DNA from: Muraenolepis orangiensis
Taxonomy: Eukaryota; Chordata; Actinopteri; Gadiformes; Muraenolepididae
Assembly (NCBI GenBank): GCA_027704905.1
Contig: CM051001.1
Span: 37,170,554-37,234,553, forward strand
DNA: 64,000 nt
Direction: 5' to 3'
Part shown: positions 22,508 to 33,442 of the stretch, piece by piece
Position numbering within the stretch: position 1 is the first letter of the stretch
Layout: every line of letters starts with the position of its first letter
The notes under the pieces: generated by a model
Seen by the model: the letters and a program-made list of their open reading frames with translations, nothing else
Told to the model about the DNA's origin: nothing
The model's database searches: none
Program-made: the position numbers and the translations under genes

Positions 22508-23335
22508 GACCCATCAAGGAGCTGATGGTGGAAGCAGAGAGGAGAGCACGGCCCTATCTTCATCCACGGGAAATGACCCATCAAGGAGCTGATGGTGGAC
22601 TACAGGGAGCAGAGAGGAGAGCACGGCCCTATCTCCATCCACGGGAAATGACCCATCCAGGAGCTGATGGTGGACTACAGGGAGCAGAGAGGAGAGCACG
22701 GCCCTATCTCCATCCACGGGAAATGACCCATCCAGGAGCTGATGGTGGACTACAGGGAGCAGAGAGGAGAGCACGGCCCTATCTCCATCCACGGGAAATG
22801 ACCCATCCAGGAGCTGATGGTGGACTACAGGGAGCAGAGAGGAGAGCACGGCCCTATCTCCATCCACGGGAAATGACCCATCCAGGAGCTGATGGTGGAC
22901 TACAGGGAGCAGAGAGGAGAGCACGGCCCTATCTCCATCCACGGGAAATGACCCATCCAGGAGCTGATGGTGGACTACAGGGAGCAGAGAGGAGAGCACG
23001 GCCCTATCTCCATCCACGGGAAATGACCCATCCAGGAGCTGATGGTGGACTACAGGGAGCAGAGAGGAGAGCACGGCCCTATCTCCATCCACGGGAAATT
23101 ACCCATCCAGGAGCTGATGGTGGACTACAGGGAGCAGAGAGGAGAGCACGGCCCTATCTCCATCCACGGGAAATTACCCATCCAGGAGCTGATGGTGGAC
23201 TACAGGGAGCAGAGAGGAGAGCACGGCCCTATCTCCATCCACGGGAAATGACCCATCCAGGAGCTGATGGTGGACTACAGGGAGCAGAGAGGAGAGCACG
23301 GCCCTATCTCCATCCACGGGAAATGACCCATCATA
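22447..23335. repeat. 75-bp minisatellite made of LINE coding sequence
   Basis: About eleven to twelve near-identical units run from AGGAGCTGATGGTGGACTAC through the GCACGGCCCTATCTCCATCC segment to GGGAAATGACCCATCC. Each unit is a copy of about 25 codons of LINE reverse transcriptase. Because the period divides by three, long frames are open on both strands. Two units carry AAATT in place of AAATG. Confidence 0.95.
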
Positions 23336-23482
23336 CATCATCTGTATTTTTATTTTTATTTTTGTTTTATTATATTTGTTTTGTATTATGTTTCTGGATG
23401 CTTGGTCGATGGTCAAACTGCAGACTGAGTTTTTCCTTTGGAACCCTGGTGACCACAAGATGGGGCTGATCTTGTGTTTCAT

Positions 23483-23675
23483 TGAGGGATTTATTTGTGT
23501 TTCATTGAGAGATTTATTTGTGTTTTATTGGAGGATTTGTTTGTTTTATTGAGATTTATTTGTGTTTTATTGGAGGATATGTTTGTTTTATTGAGATTTA
23601 TTTTCGTTTTATTGGAGGATTTGTTTGTTTTATTGAGATTTATTTGTGTTTTATTGGAGGATTTGTTTGTTAACA
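23483..23675. repeat. Minisatellite in provirus internal region
   Basis: Repeats of TTTATTGGAGGATTTGTTTG and TTTATTGAGATTTATTTGTG units. The inverted copy near 6985-7050 has only about two related units, so the array grew in this copy. Confidence 0.85.
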
Positions 23676-24671
23676 TTGTTACATTTCATTTATATCCTTT
23701 GTGTATTATTCTGTTATTTTATTTTATGCTTTTTTATTGGGTTTTTTTTATCAATGCCGCCAGGTTGGCGATGTTGTTGTGCAGATTGACACTGGGGTTA
23801 GTCACTCTGCAAGGAGGGAGATGAAGGTGATCATTGATAAACATCTCTATATACACAAGCCGTCGTTGAGAACTACACAGCGATGGGTTACATTCAAGTA
23901 TAACCTATTCAAGCATGTTTACATTTCATGTCATACAATAATCAAATACAATGTACTTTTTTGTCTATTATCCAGAGTCAGCAGGACTTGTGGAAATGGC
24001 TAATGGAACAATTAAATTTAAATTAAATAATGTGAAGAGACTAAACTAACATGTTTGTCCCTTATATGAGACTTGGACACAGTGAGAAACCAAAGCAGCT
24101 AGAAGATGCTAGCTACATGTATAAAATGCCTCACATCTGTCTATGAGTGTTTGTTCGAACAGAAGCAGACAAGTCATCACCCCAGGTTGAGGACTGGGTA
24201 TACGTCTGCATCTTCAAACCAACGTGGGTCGAGCCAAAAATAAAACGACCATACCAGATTCAGATTCAGATTCAGATTACATTATTAATCCCGAGGGAAA
24301 TTAAGGTGCAACAGTTGACACAGGGGGAATAAATGCACACACAAAAAATACTAATACCTAAGCTAAAAAACAAAACAACTAACTAAATAAAAATTGTATA
24401 AACAAAAATATAGTTAAATGAAATCTAAATGTATTGATAAATGAAGATAAATTTACAGTATTATTACAGTAATACGTAGGTATATACAATACACAACAAT
24501 ATGTATAGTGCAAATTGGCAGAATAATATATTAATAAATAACTCAACTGAAAAGTGACATGTGTGAAAAAAAAAGTGAATTTGAATTTGAAGTAGAATTT
24601 ACAGTGCAAAGTTACAATGAGATGATTTTCAGTGCGTTGACCAAAAAATAATAATAATAAGTACGTTGGCC

Positions 24672-27218
24672 TCAGGTCACTGAGTCTCCACTGTCCCTCT
24701 CACGACCCGAGGTAGATGAGTTAAAGAGTCTAATGGCCACAGGAAGAAAGGACTTCCTATGGCGTTCTGTGGTGCACCTGGGTGGAATGAGTCTGCTGCT
24801 AAAGGTGCTTCTATATGAGGTCAGCACCTGATGGAGAGGGTGAGAGTTGTTGTCAAGGATACTATGCAGCTTGCGCAGCATCCTTCTCTCAGACACCACC
24901 AACAAGGAGTCCAGCTGGACCCCCAGGACAGCGCCAGCCTTCCTGACAATCCTGCTGATCTTGTTGGCGTCTGCTGATCTCAACCTGCTTCCCCAGCACA
25001 CGACACCGGAGAAGATGGCACTGGCTACCACCGACTGGTAGAACACATTCAGCATCTTGTTGCAAACGTTGAAGGACCGGAGCCTCCGCAGGAAGTAGAG
25101 ACGGCTCTGGCCCTTCTTGTAAACAGCCTCAGAGTTCTTGGCCCAGACCAGTTTATTGTCCAGATGAACTCCCAGGTATATATATTCCTGGACAACTTCA
25201 GTGGACACACCCTTGATGGAAATGGGTGTGGGTGTGGATTTCCTCCTGCGGAAGTCCACCACCATCTCCTTCGTCTTGTCAGTGTTGAGCTGCATATGGT
25301 TCAGCTCACACCACTCAACGAAGGAGTCCACGACGCCCCTGTACTCCTCATCGTTTCCCTCGCTGACACAACCAACAACTGCAGAGTCGTCCGAGAACTT
25401 CTGCAGATGGCAGGACACAGAGTTGTACTGGAAGTCTGAGGTGTAAAGGGTGAACAGGAATGGGGAAAGAACAGTTCCCTGTGGAGCACCAGTGCTGCTG
25501 ACCACAGTGTCAGACACACAGTCCTGCAGTCTGACAAACTGTGGACGACCCGTCAAATAGTCAGTAATCCAGGACACCAGGGAAGAGTCCACCTTCATCG
25601 CCGTCAGCTTACTTCCCAGCAGGGCAGGCCGGATGGTGTTGAACGCACTGGAGAAGTCGAAAAACATGATTCTCACAGTGCTCCCGGGTCTGTCCAAGTG
25701 GGCGTAGGCACGATGAAGCAGGAAGATGATGGCGTCCTCCACTCCCAGTTTCGGCTGGTAGGCAAACTGAAGAGGGTCCAGCGATGATCTGACCAGGGGC
25801 CGAAGAAGCGTCAGGACCAGCCTCTCAAAGGATTTCGCCACGTGGGACGTCAGCGCCACCGGTCTGTAGTCGTTTGAGGTGCTGGGACGTGCCTTCTTCG
25901 GAACCGGCACCAGGCAGGATGTCTTCCACAGCACAGGGACCCTCTCCAGTCTCATGCTCAGGTTGAAGATGTACTGCAGGACTCCACTCAGCTGGGCAGC
26001 ACATGTTTTGAGGACCCTCGGGCTGACGCCGTCAGGACCTGCAACCTTGCCTGGATGGAGCCTGCACAGCACTTTCCTCACCTGCTCAGCTGTGAAGGTA
26101 TGTGTGCCGTGTGTGGGGGCAGGAAGAGTCACTGTTGTGTTGATGGGGGAGGGGTGAGGTAGTGGTGGTGGGGGAGAGAGAACAGGTATGTTGATGCTGG
26201 AGAGGGACGGTGGGGGAGGGGGGACAGCAGGGCTGGGGGGCTGGAGGGGAATGGTTGTAGAGGGGCTGGGGGAGGGGGGGTAGACCGGAGCCCACTCATT
26301 GAATCTATTGAAAAACAAATTCAACTCGTTGGCCCGATCAGGACCCCCCCCTATTGTCTGGCTACCAGGTTGTTTGTAGCCAGTGATGCTTCTCATGCCA
26401 CTCCACACATCCTTCAGGTTGTTCTGCTGAAGTTTGTGCTCCAGCTTCCTCCTGTAGTTGTCTTTGCCCTGCTGGATCCTCTCCTTCAGCTCCCTCTGAA
26501 CCCGCCTCATCTGCTCCCTATCCCCATCTCTGAAGGCCCTCTTCTTCTCATTGAGCAGGACCTTGATGTCTCGGGTGACCCATGGCTTGTTGTTGGGGAA
26601 ACAGCGTACAGTCTCTGTGGGAACAACACTATCCACACAGAAGTTGATGTACCCTGTTATACATTCCGTGAGATCATCAAGGTCCTCTCCATGCAAATCA
26701 CAGAGGAAATCCCAGTCTGTTGACTCAAAGCAGCCCCGCAAGTCCTCATCGGCCTCCTGTGACCATCTCCTCACAGTCCTTGTGGTCACAGGCAGCCGCT
26801 GTACTAGAGGCCTATACAGGGGCTGGAGGTGGATGAGGTTGTGGTCTGACCTTCCAAGAGGAGGAAGGGCAGTGGCGCTGTATGCCTCCTTAACATTGGC
26901 ATACAGCAGGTCCAGTGTCTTGTTTTCCCTGGTGGGACAGTCCACAAACTGCTTGAAGGTGGGCAGTGTTGCAGCCAGAGTCACGTGGTTGACGTCCCCA
27001 GATATCGCGATGAATGCTTCAGGGTGCTGTGTCTGAAGTCTCGCGACGACGGAATGGGTGACGTCACACGCGAGCGCCGCGTTTGCCGACGGTGGAATGT
27101 AAACAATAACAAGAAGCACATGGGAGAACTCTCGCGGCAGATAGTATGGCCGCAGACTCACGGCCAGCAGTTCAATGTCCAGGGCCTGGACATTGAACTG
27201 ACTCCAGGCTACACACAC
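24672..27218 (-). CDS. LINE ORF2: endonuclease end and reverse transcriptase
   Basis: 848 codons. The N-terminal part has the apurinic endonuclease end (VYIPPSANA, ISGDVNHV, LGRSDHN). The reverse transcriptase has KVAGPDGVSPRVLK, FFDFSSAFNTIRP, GAPQGTVLSPFLFTLY and FSDD in place of FADD. The C-terminal part has YLGVHLDNKL and RLYFLRRLRSF. The start codon is not the biological start, because the first part of the endonuclease (NVRSLANKMDEL, CFTETWLN) is in another minus frame at 27172-27522; one frameshift separates them. Confidence 0.88.
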   Translation of the reverse strand: MCVAWSQFNVQALDIELLAVSLRPYYLPREFSHVLLVIVYIPPSANAALACDVTHSVVARLQTQHPEAFIAISGDVNHVTLAATLPTFKQFVDCPTRENKTLDLLYANVKEAYSATALPPLGRSDHNLIHLQPLYRPLVQRLPVTTRTVRRWSQEADEDLRGCFESTDWDFLCDLHGEDLDDLTECITGYINFCVDSVVPTETVRCFPNNKPWVTRDIKVLLNEKKRAFRDGDREQMRRVQRELKERIQQGKDNYRRKLEHKLQQNNLKDVWSGMRSITGYKQPGSQTIGGGPDRANELNLFFNRFNEWAPVYPPSPSPSTTIPLQPPSPAVPPPPPSLSSINIPVLSPPPPLPHPSPINTTVTLPAPTHGTHTFTAEQVRKVLCRLHPGKVAGPDGVSPRVLKTCAAQLSGVLQYIFNLSMRLERVPVLWKTSCLVPVPKKARPSTSNDYRPVALTSHVAKSFERLVLTLLRPLVRSSLDPLQFAYQPKLGVEDAIIFLLHRAYAHLDRPGSTVRIMFFDFSSAFNTIRPALLGSKLTAMKVDSSLVSWITDYLTGRPQFVRLQDCVSDTVVSSTGAPQGTVLSPFLFTLYTSDFQYNSVSCHLQKFSDDSAVVGCVSEGNDEEYRGVVDSFVEWCELNHMQLNTDKTKEMVVDFRRRKSTPTPISIKGVSTEVVQEYIYLGVHLDNKLVWAKNSEAVYKKGQSRLYFLRRLRSFNVCNKMLNVFYQSVVASAIFSGVVCWGSRLRSADANKISRIVRKAGAVLGVQLDSLLVVSERRMLRKLHSILDNNSHPLHQVLTSYRSTFSSRLIPPRCTTERHRKSFLPVAIRLFNSSTSGRERDSGDSVT

Positions 27219-27522
27219 GTTCCTTCACAGTAACATGTCCAGGGTTACACCACTTGTTGTTAACGAGAATAGCAAGTCCCCCACCTTTCCTCTTGCCACT
27301 CTCACGGCGCGTCCTGTCCGCCCGGACGGTTAGAAAGCCGTCCGCGGTAACATTGGAGTCCGGGGTGTCCTCGTTGAGCCACGTCTCCGTGAAACAAAGC
27401 ACGCTGCTCTCCCGGTACACCCGCTGGGTCATCACCAGGCCCGCTAGCTCGTCCATCTTATTCGCTAGCGACCTCACGTTCCCCATGGTGATGGAAGGGT
27501 TTATATCTCCAAGTATCTCCAA
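27172..27522 (-). pseudogene. LINE endonuclease N-terminal part, frameshifted from ORF2
   Basis: Contains NVRSLANKMDELAGL, LCFTETWLNED and RKGGGLAILVNN, the first motifs of an APE-type LINE endonuclease. It overlaps the 848-codon frame by about 45 bases in a different phase. Confidence 0.85.
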
Positions 27523-27932
27523 GTATATAGATCCAAGTCACCTCATCTGCCATCCGGGTAGATGTGGACCTTGGGTACATTTCAGCGGTTAACACAACCT
27601 ACATACAAATTCCATTGAATAACATCACACAATGCAGATAACAGGTTTTCTCCTACAGCAACATTAAGAAGATTTGCTACAACAGCACACAGATAAATAC
27701 CTGACTTAGGGAATCTAGGACCACTGATCGTATATAACTTCTATCAAGATAATAATGTGAACATTGAGATACCTCAGAATCGGTATTACGGGTAGATGAG
27801 TCAACTCATCCCATTGATATTGGTTTTTTAAATGCATGATATGTGATTTAATATGTTTTTGATTAACTAAGATATTCTTTTTCAATATGTTTTTGATATG
27901 ATGCAATGATACAAATGTGGTTTAATGGTTAT

Positions 27933-29568
27933 AATAATAATAATAATAATAAATTTCATTTGTATTGCACTTTACATTTTAAACAAATCTCAAAGTGCTA
28001 CAGTACATAATAAAAAATAAAAAATAAAAAGATAAAGAAAACCATTTGCAGGAATCACAGGTTAAAAAACAAGTTTAAAAAAACACGTTTTAAAAAAAGG
28101 AGAGGCAGGGTTATTAAAACCGGCTTAAAAAGCTAACCAAATGCTTTGTTAAAATGGTAGGTTTTTAGTGCTCTCTTAAAAGTGTTCAGGGGTTGAGGAG
28201 CTCTGAGATGGTCTGGGAGTGAGTTCCACAGCCGGGGGGCAGCTGCACAGAATGCTCGATCTCCCATAGTGCGGAGGTTGGTGCGCCGTTCCTTGAGCCT
28301 GTTGGTATTTCCCGAGCGGAGGCTGCGGGTGGCGGTTTGTGGTTCGATCAATTCCTTGAGGTAGGGGGGTGCATTTCCGTGGATACACTGGTGTGTTAAC
28401 AGGGTGATTTTGAATTCTGTCCGGGAGGAGATGGGAAGCCAGTGCAGTGATTTGAGAATGGGGGTGATGTGCTCGTATTTGCGCACTCTCGTCAGGATCC
28501 TAGCAGCGCTGTTCTGTACGTATTGGAGCTTTTGAAGGCTCTTGCTAGGGATCCCGACGAGAAGAGCGTTACAGTAGTCCAACCTGGAGGAGACAAAGGC
28601 GTGGACCAACTTTTCGGCGTCAGGAAGAGTGAGGGTGGGGCGGAGTTTAGCTATATTTCTAAGGTGGAAGAAGGATGTTTTGCAGAGGTGTTTGATGTGG
28701 GTCTCATAGTTGAGGCAGGGGTCCATTTTGACGCCCAGGTTGGTGACAACTGATGAGAGGGGAAGGTCCTGGTTGGAGAAGGTGATGCTTGTTATGGGGG
28801 ATGATTTAACTTGGTGTGGGGTGCCGATGAGAATGGCCTCGGTTTTGGAGCTGTTGAGTTGTAGAAAGTTTTGTTTCATCCACGCCTTTATCTCCTCCAG
28901 GCAGATGGTGATTGTGGATGAAGGTGATGGTGACGGAGATGACAGTGGGACTGCAGAGCGGGGGGGACAGGGGGGGTCCATTTTTATGTAGAGCTGTGTG
29001 TCATCAGCATAGCAATGGAATGATAGTCCATGCCTGCTGATGACACGGCCGAGGGGGAGCATATACAGGGTGAATAGGGTGGGGCCAAGCACGGATCCTT
29101 GGGGTACACCACAAGTGACGGGTTGGGTGGGGGAATGAGCACCTCCCATGGAGACACACTCAGTCCTTCCGGTCAGGTAGGACCGGAACCAGTCCAGGGA
29201 GGTGTCACAGAGTCCGATGGTGGAGTGGAGACGATTGAGGAGGATGGTGTGATCAACAGTGTCAAAAGCTGCAGTGAGGTCCAGGAGGATGAGGAGGGAG
29301 GGGGAGCCATTGTCAGAAGCAGTGAGGATGTCGTTGGTGACCCTGACCAGTGCTGTTTCAGTACTGTGAGCGGAGCGGAAACCAGACTGGAATTTTTCGG
29401 AGATGTTGTTGTTGTTGAGGTGGTGTTGCAGTTGGGTGGCGACTATTTTTTCCAACACTTTGGAGAGGAATGGTAGGTTAGAGATGGGCCTGTAATTTGC
29501 GAGAACGTCCGGGTCTAAGGTGGGTTTTTTGAGGAGGGGAGTGATAATGGCCGTTTTTAGAGCTGATG
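27933..29568 (-). mobile_element. 5'-truncated LINE (L2/CR1 group) with 8-bp target duplication
   Basis: Flanked by ATGGTTAT at 27925-27932 and 29569-29576, which occurs once at this place in the inverted provirus copy. The 3' tail on the minus strand is a TTATTA run. It is a different LINE family from the one at 24253-27530. Confidence 0.93.
28133..29458 (-). CDS. LINE reverse transcriptase fragment
   Basis: 441 open codons with reverse-transcriptase motifs FQSGFRSAHSTETAL, LLDLTAAFDTVDHTIL, GVPQGSVLGPTLFTLYM and YADDTQLYI (catalytic YADD). The C-terminal segment has LHWLPISSRTEFKI, typical of the L2/CR1 branch. The endonuclease is missing through 5' truncation. Confidence 0.92.
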   Translation of the reverse strand: MLEKIVATQLQHHLNNNNISEKFQSGFRSAHSTETALVRVTNDILTASDNGSPSLLILLDLTAAFDTVDHTILLNRLHSTIGLCDTSLDWFRSYLTGRTECVSMGGAHSPTQPVTCGVPQGSVLGPTLFTLYMLPLGRVISRHGLSFHCYADDTQLYIKMDPPCPPRSAVPLSSPSPSPSSTITICLEEIKAWMKQNFLQLNSSKTEAILIGTPHQVKSSPITSITFSNQDLPLSSVVTNLGVKMDPCLNYETHIKHLCKTSFFHLRNIAKLRPTLTLPDAEKLVHAFVSSRLDYCNALLVGIPSKSLQKLQYVQNSAARILTRVRKYEHITPILKSLHWLPISSRTEFKITLLTHQCIHGNAPPYLKELIEPQTATRSLRSGNTNRLKERRTNLRTMGDRAFCAAAPRLWNSLPDHLRAPQPLNTFKRALKTYHFNKAFG

Positions 29569-30001
29569 ATGGTTATGAAGCCTATTCGTATCAGATTAAC
29601 AGATTTTGTGTTTGTTTTGATTGTGTTTAATGTTTTATGCTTAATTCCCCCTAGGGAATGGTAAATCATAAATGAAGACCTTAAGGAATGTGATCTTAAA
29701 TAAGAAAACATGGACATTGTTGTTTTTTATTGTTATTGTTGTATGAGTTTTCATTCTGTTCTCCATATATACATATTTACCAGTTTATATTTACTGAGAT
29801 ACAAGAGTAATAATACTACATTATGCAATATTCACAGAAAGGGGTTTAATCAGAGTTGCAATGCTTGAACTAACGCATGCATGAACCTTGTGAACAATTC
29901 ATTTTACAGGTCCTGAAGGAGAACAGTGACTGTTGGTTTCTTTGATGTTACAACACTGTGTGCAGTACAATCGCATATGGTTTTTCAAGTTGTCAGTTGA
30001 C

Positions 30002-31704
30002 CAGTGGCGGCTCGTCCATAGGGGCGCAGGGGCGCCGCCCCACCTGGTTGAGAGAGGAAAACAAAAACAAAAACAAAAAAAATTATAATTGTGTTTTTTT
30101 ATTTTTTATTTTTTTGACCCCTAAAAATAAACTAAACATGTTTAAAATGAATAATAATTACTCATTTTATGTATGTTTGTGTTTAAAATGCACAATAACG
30201 TTAATATAGCAAATATAAATCATTGTTTTGTGCGTGCTATTCTCCCCCCTCGTTTGTCATTGACGTCACTCTCATAGAAATCTGGTACCTACCTCCAAAC
30301 CTGGGCGCACGGCAGTGCGCCCAGGATCTCCGCGTCACTGCGGCAAGCGGCCAATGAAAATGGATCAAGCAATTAAATGTAGCCTATCAAGGGTCCTAAA
30401 TACGATCTGTGGGAGCGCATTTTATTGCGCCCGAACAAAGAAACCAGTCACGCATGCGCCACTCAAATTGAGTGGCGCATGCGTGAGCAAATTGAATGGC
30501 GCATGCGTGAATGCGTGAGCAAAGAAAACCAGTCACGCATGCGCCATTCAATTGTAGCCTAGTTGAACCTTATTTGTAAAGCCTGTACTGCTCTGCTCTC
30601 AGTTCGCGTCTTGCTGTCTGAGGAGAGGTACGTTTTTGTTGTCCCGGTTATAGTTTTACATTTATTTTTATTGTGGACGATGTAAACGTAAAGTAAAGGG
30701 GATAAGAAATGTTGGTCTTGCTGTATAAACATGCAGCTTGTGTCATTTGTATGTAAACGGTGTGGATTGGGGTTTTGTAAGTTTATCGTGGACACGTGCT
30801 TCCCCAATGCTAGCTACAGGGTCCTCCGTGTGTTTGTCTGCTAATATATGCTGTGGTCGAATGTATTAAGCATTTGTATTTTATTTAATTAGTTTAATTC
30901 AGAAGCATTTGTTAATGAGTCAGTTTGCGTCTTGCTGTCTGAGGAGAGAATAGTTGTATAGTTATAGTTATAGTTGTGTAGTTCTTGTATAGTTAGTATA
31001 GCATAGGTACATCGATTAAACTGTATATCGTATAGTAGTGTACATAGGACCCAGTACCTTTTAATTTGTAAGCTTAACATTGTATTGCATTTATCTCAGG
31101 ACTTGTATCAGGTCTATTTTATTATCTTCTATTTTGTTCTAATTACTTTTGCACACTCGAATGTAAGACCATATTTAGGTATTATTTTTGATGGCACACT
31201 GGGTAGTCTTTCTAATATAAGACCATATTTTTTTCTTACGTTTATTTTCTACTAGGTATTACGGTGTTCATAATTGCTAATTGAAGCACCATATAATAAA
31301 TGTTCTTTCACCATAAGTTTCAAGTTTGTTTATTATTTGTCACAACAAAATACAGAATACTTTATGATGAAATGCTTGTTTCTGTATGAGCCCCTGAGAT
31401 TGTGCTACATACAGTAAAAATAAAGTAAGTAAAAAAAGAAATTAAGCAGTAAGTAAAGGAATGTTCAGTCAATATACATATATACAATACAGAGTAGAAT
31501 GAGTAACAGTGAGGTTTATATTTATATTATGTATAGTTTTTTATTTTGATTTCTTTAATTCGCCCTCTCAATCGTTTACATGGAGAAATGGTGCCACCGT
31601 CCGCGAAAATGCGGTATTGCACAGCAGATATGATTTAAAAACTTTTTTCTTTTTTTTTTTTACCCCTGCGCCCCTCCTACTTAGGATGTCACCGGCCGCC
31701 ACTG
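30002..31704. mobile_element. Non-autonomous hAT-like DNA transposon
   Basis: Exact 8-bp target duplication CAGTTGAC at 29994-30001 and 31705-31712. The terminal inverted repeats start CAGTGGCGGC and end CCGCCACTG, with further imperfect similarity inward (GGGGCGCAGGGG). The 8-bp duplication and CAG-type ends fit the hAT superfamily. No transposase frame is present. Inside are repeated CGCATGCGCC palindromes (30450-30545) and a motif TTGCGTCTTGCTGTCTGAGG present twice (about 30605 and 30925). Confidence 0.9.
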
Positions 31705-31771
31705 CAGTTGACTTGTGCTATGACTCTTTATGCAAACATATGTGAACCATGCACTGTTAATTGTGAAGCAA

Positions 31772-32133
31772 TAGGCCTATATCACGTTAGATTAGAACGC
31801 CAGAAGTACCCGCCGAAGCAGTGTATCCCAAGTTCCAGTTAATGCATTCACCATGGCGGACAGTTATCGCTGGACCACATCGCTGCACAACCTTCCAAAA
31901 GTCGTTCAAGACGATGTGGTTCAACTAGTGAATGAACACTACAGTGAAGGAGTCTAAACTGGAAAAAGGATACAAGTTATTTTACGAGAAGTTCATCTTC
32001 AATTATAGAGGTAAGTGCTTAGATTCTGTTGTGTCACCGCTAGCTTGCTAGCTTGTAAGGTTTAATGAAAATGACCAGTGTGTCAGATAAGTTCAACTAC
32101 AGACAGAGAACGATATCCATTCGGTGTATAATG

Positions 32134-32182
<49 letters not shown>

Positions 32183-33440
32183 GGTGTATAAGTGGTTCAT
32201 AAACCTTTACCTGACGACCCAAGAGCTATGGCGAAGCTCTTGGCTCTCTAGCTAGTGCATGAAAACATTCGGTGGAAAAGTGTGTTTGCAATGTTGAAAA
32301 TCGTTTCTGAAAGTGACTTTACTAACTAGCTAGTTTTCTGAAATGCCGTTGCGGCAATTTAAGAACCACATGATAAGGTTAAGTTATATGTGGTTAAACC
32401 AAAAAGTCTCAGACATAATGCTGTATGATGTGATAATCTTTACCCCCCCCCCCCTTACTGCAGTGTCAGATTTAGTGAGTGAGGAAGTGGTAGTGCAGGC
32501 GAGCTCCTAGCGTTCTATGCGGAAAAACAGGTTACAATGTTAAGAATGAGTCCGAAATCATGCTCTAGCCCCTACACATCAACATGCTTAACTGGCTTTC
32601 CGTAGTCTTTTGTGTATCAATAGGACATCATGTATACATCAATCTCTCTGGTCACTTTTGGATTTACACATCAGATTTACATTTAGGACCCAGACAATAC
32701 CTCAAACATGTGTAGTGGAGAGCATGGTTTCAGACCTGCACATGTTCAGGTGCATGTTCAGTATTTTGTTTCTTGTTGCTGTTGCAAATGCTCTTTCCTG
32801 CTCCATAACTGCTGTTGCAGTTTCTGTTTTTTGTTCCATGTCTGCTGTTGCAGATTCTTAAATTTTTTGTTCTCATTTTGCAGTTAAATGGATGCTCCTG
32901 TTCGTGTGCTGCTGGAAAGGTGTTGTGTAATCACGTGGTCGCACAAGACCAACACATCACTTAAAGTGTATACATTTGCATGGAGTTTCCCTCTATTTCT
33001 CAAAGCAGCAGATCCCTGAAGAGGATTTACAATATGACTTGCGTGTTGAAGTATCCCGATATTCTCTGAAACTTGCAACAGCATCTATTTTCTTTTTGTG
33101 TCATTCCAGGGGATACGTCCGGAACCCACGGATGAACTTGTGGTCCGGAAGCCTAAGGCTCCTGGACGCAGCAGTGTCAAATCTACGCTGTATCGAGCCT
33201 ATGCAGGTATGTTTATCATTTTTATTAATTTCATCACTTATTGTGTAGTTGTTGTTTTTTTAGAACATGGGCATAATATTAAAACCTGCAGATGGTGCTT
33301 TACTGATTTAATTGACTGATGAATGGTTCCTGTTACTTGTGTTTGTAGGACCCCTTCCTGACCCTGCAGTGCTGTCCTTAGGAGCCAACCTACGACACCT
33401 TCAACCACAACCTGGAATATGCAAGATCTTGTGTGGCCTG
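31772..33440 (+). mobile_element. THAP/SWIM-type DNA transposon copy D3, partial autonomous form
   Basis: Begins TAGGCCTATATCACG like copy D2. It then has a first exon related to SYRWTTSLHNLPKV (31853 to about 31991, followed by GTAAGT), a SWIM-type zinc-finger exon and two further exons. It ends abruptly where D2 starts. A (TG)/(TA) repeat lies at 32137-32180. The gene content suggests the parent of the short copies D1 and D2. Confidence 0.65.
31853..33437 (+). pseudogene. SWIM zinc-finger protein gene of DNA transposon, broken
   Basis: Putative exons: 31853-31991 (ADSYRWTTSLHNLPKV, later KLEKGYKLFYEKFIF in another phase); 32884-32964 (NGCSCSCAAGKVLCNHVVA, a SWIM-type C-x-C...C-x-H motif, then TAA at 32962); 33110-33206 (GIRPEPTDELVVRKP); 33349 to about 33437 (GPLPDPAVLSLGANL). 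The phase-1 junction of the last two is consistent. In fishes such SWIM proteins often carry a YqaJ-type nuclease domain, which is not present here. Frame changes and the TAA make it inactive. Confidence 0.55.
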
Positions 33441-33442
33441 TT

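Larger units (their letters stand above)
24253..27530 (-). mobile_element. Nearly full-length L2/Rex1-type LINE inserted in the provirus
   Basis: On the minus strand it carries endonuclease and reverse transcriptase. Its 3' end, at the left, is a short ATTCAG tandem run typical of such LINE tails. Provirus sequence resumes on both sides: ACGACCATACCA to the left and CCAAGTCACCTCATCTGCC to the right are contiguous in the inverted copy. Target duplication is short or unclear (AGAT). Confidence 0.9.
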
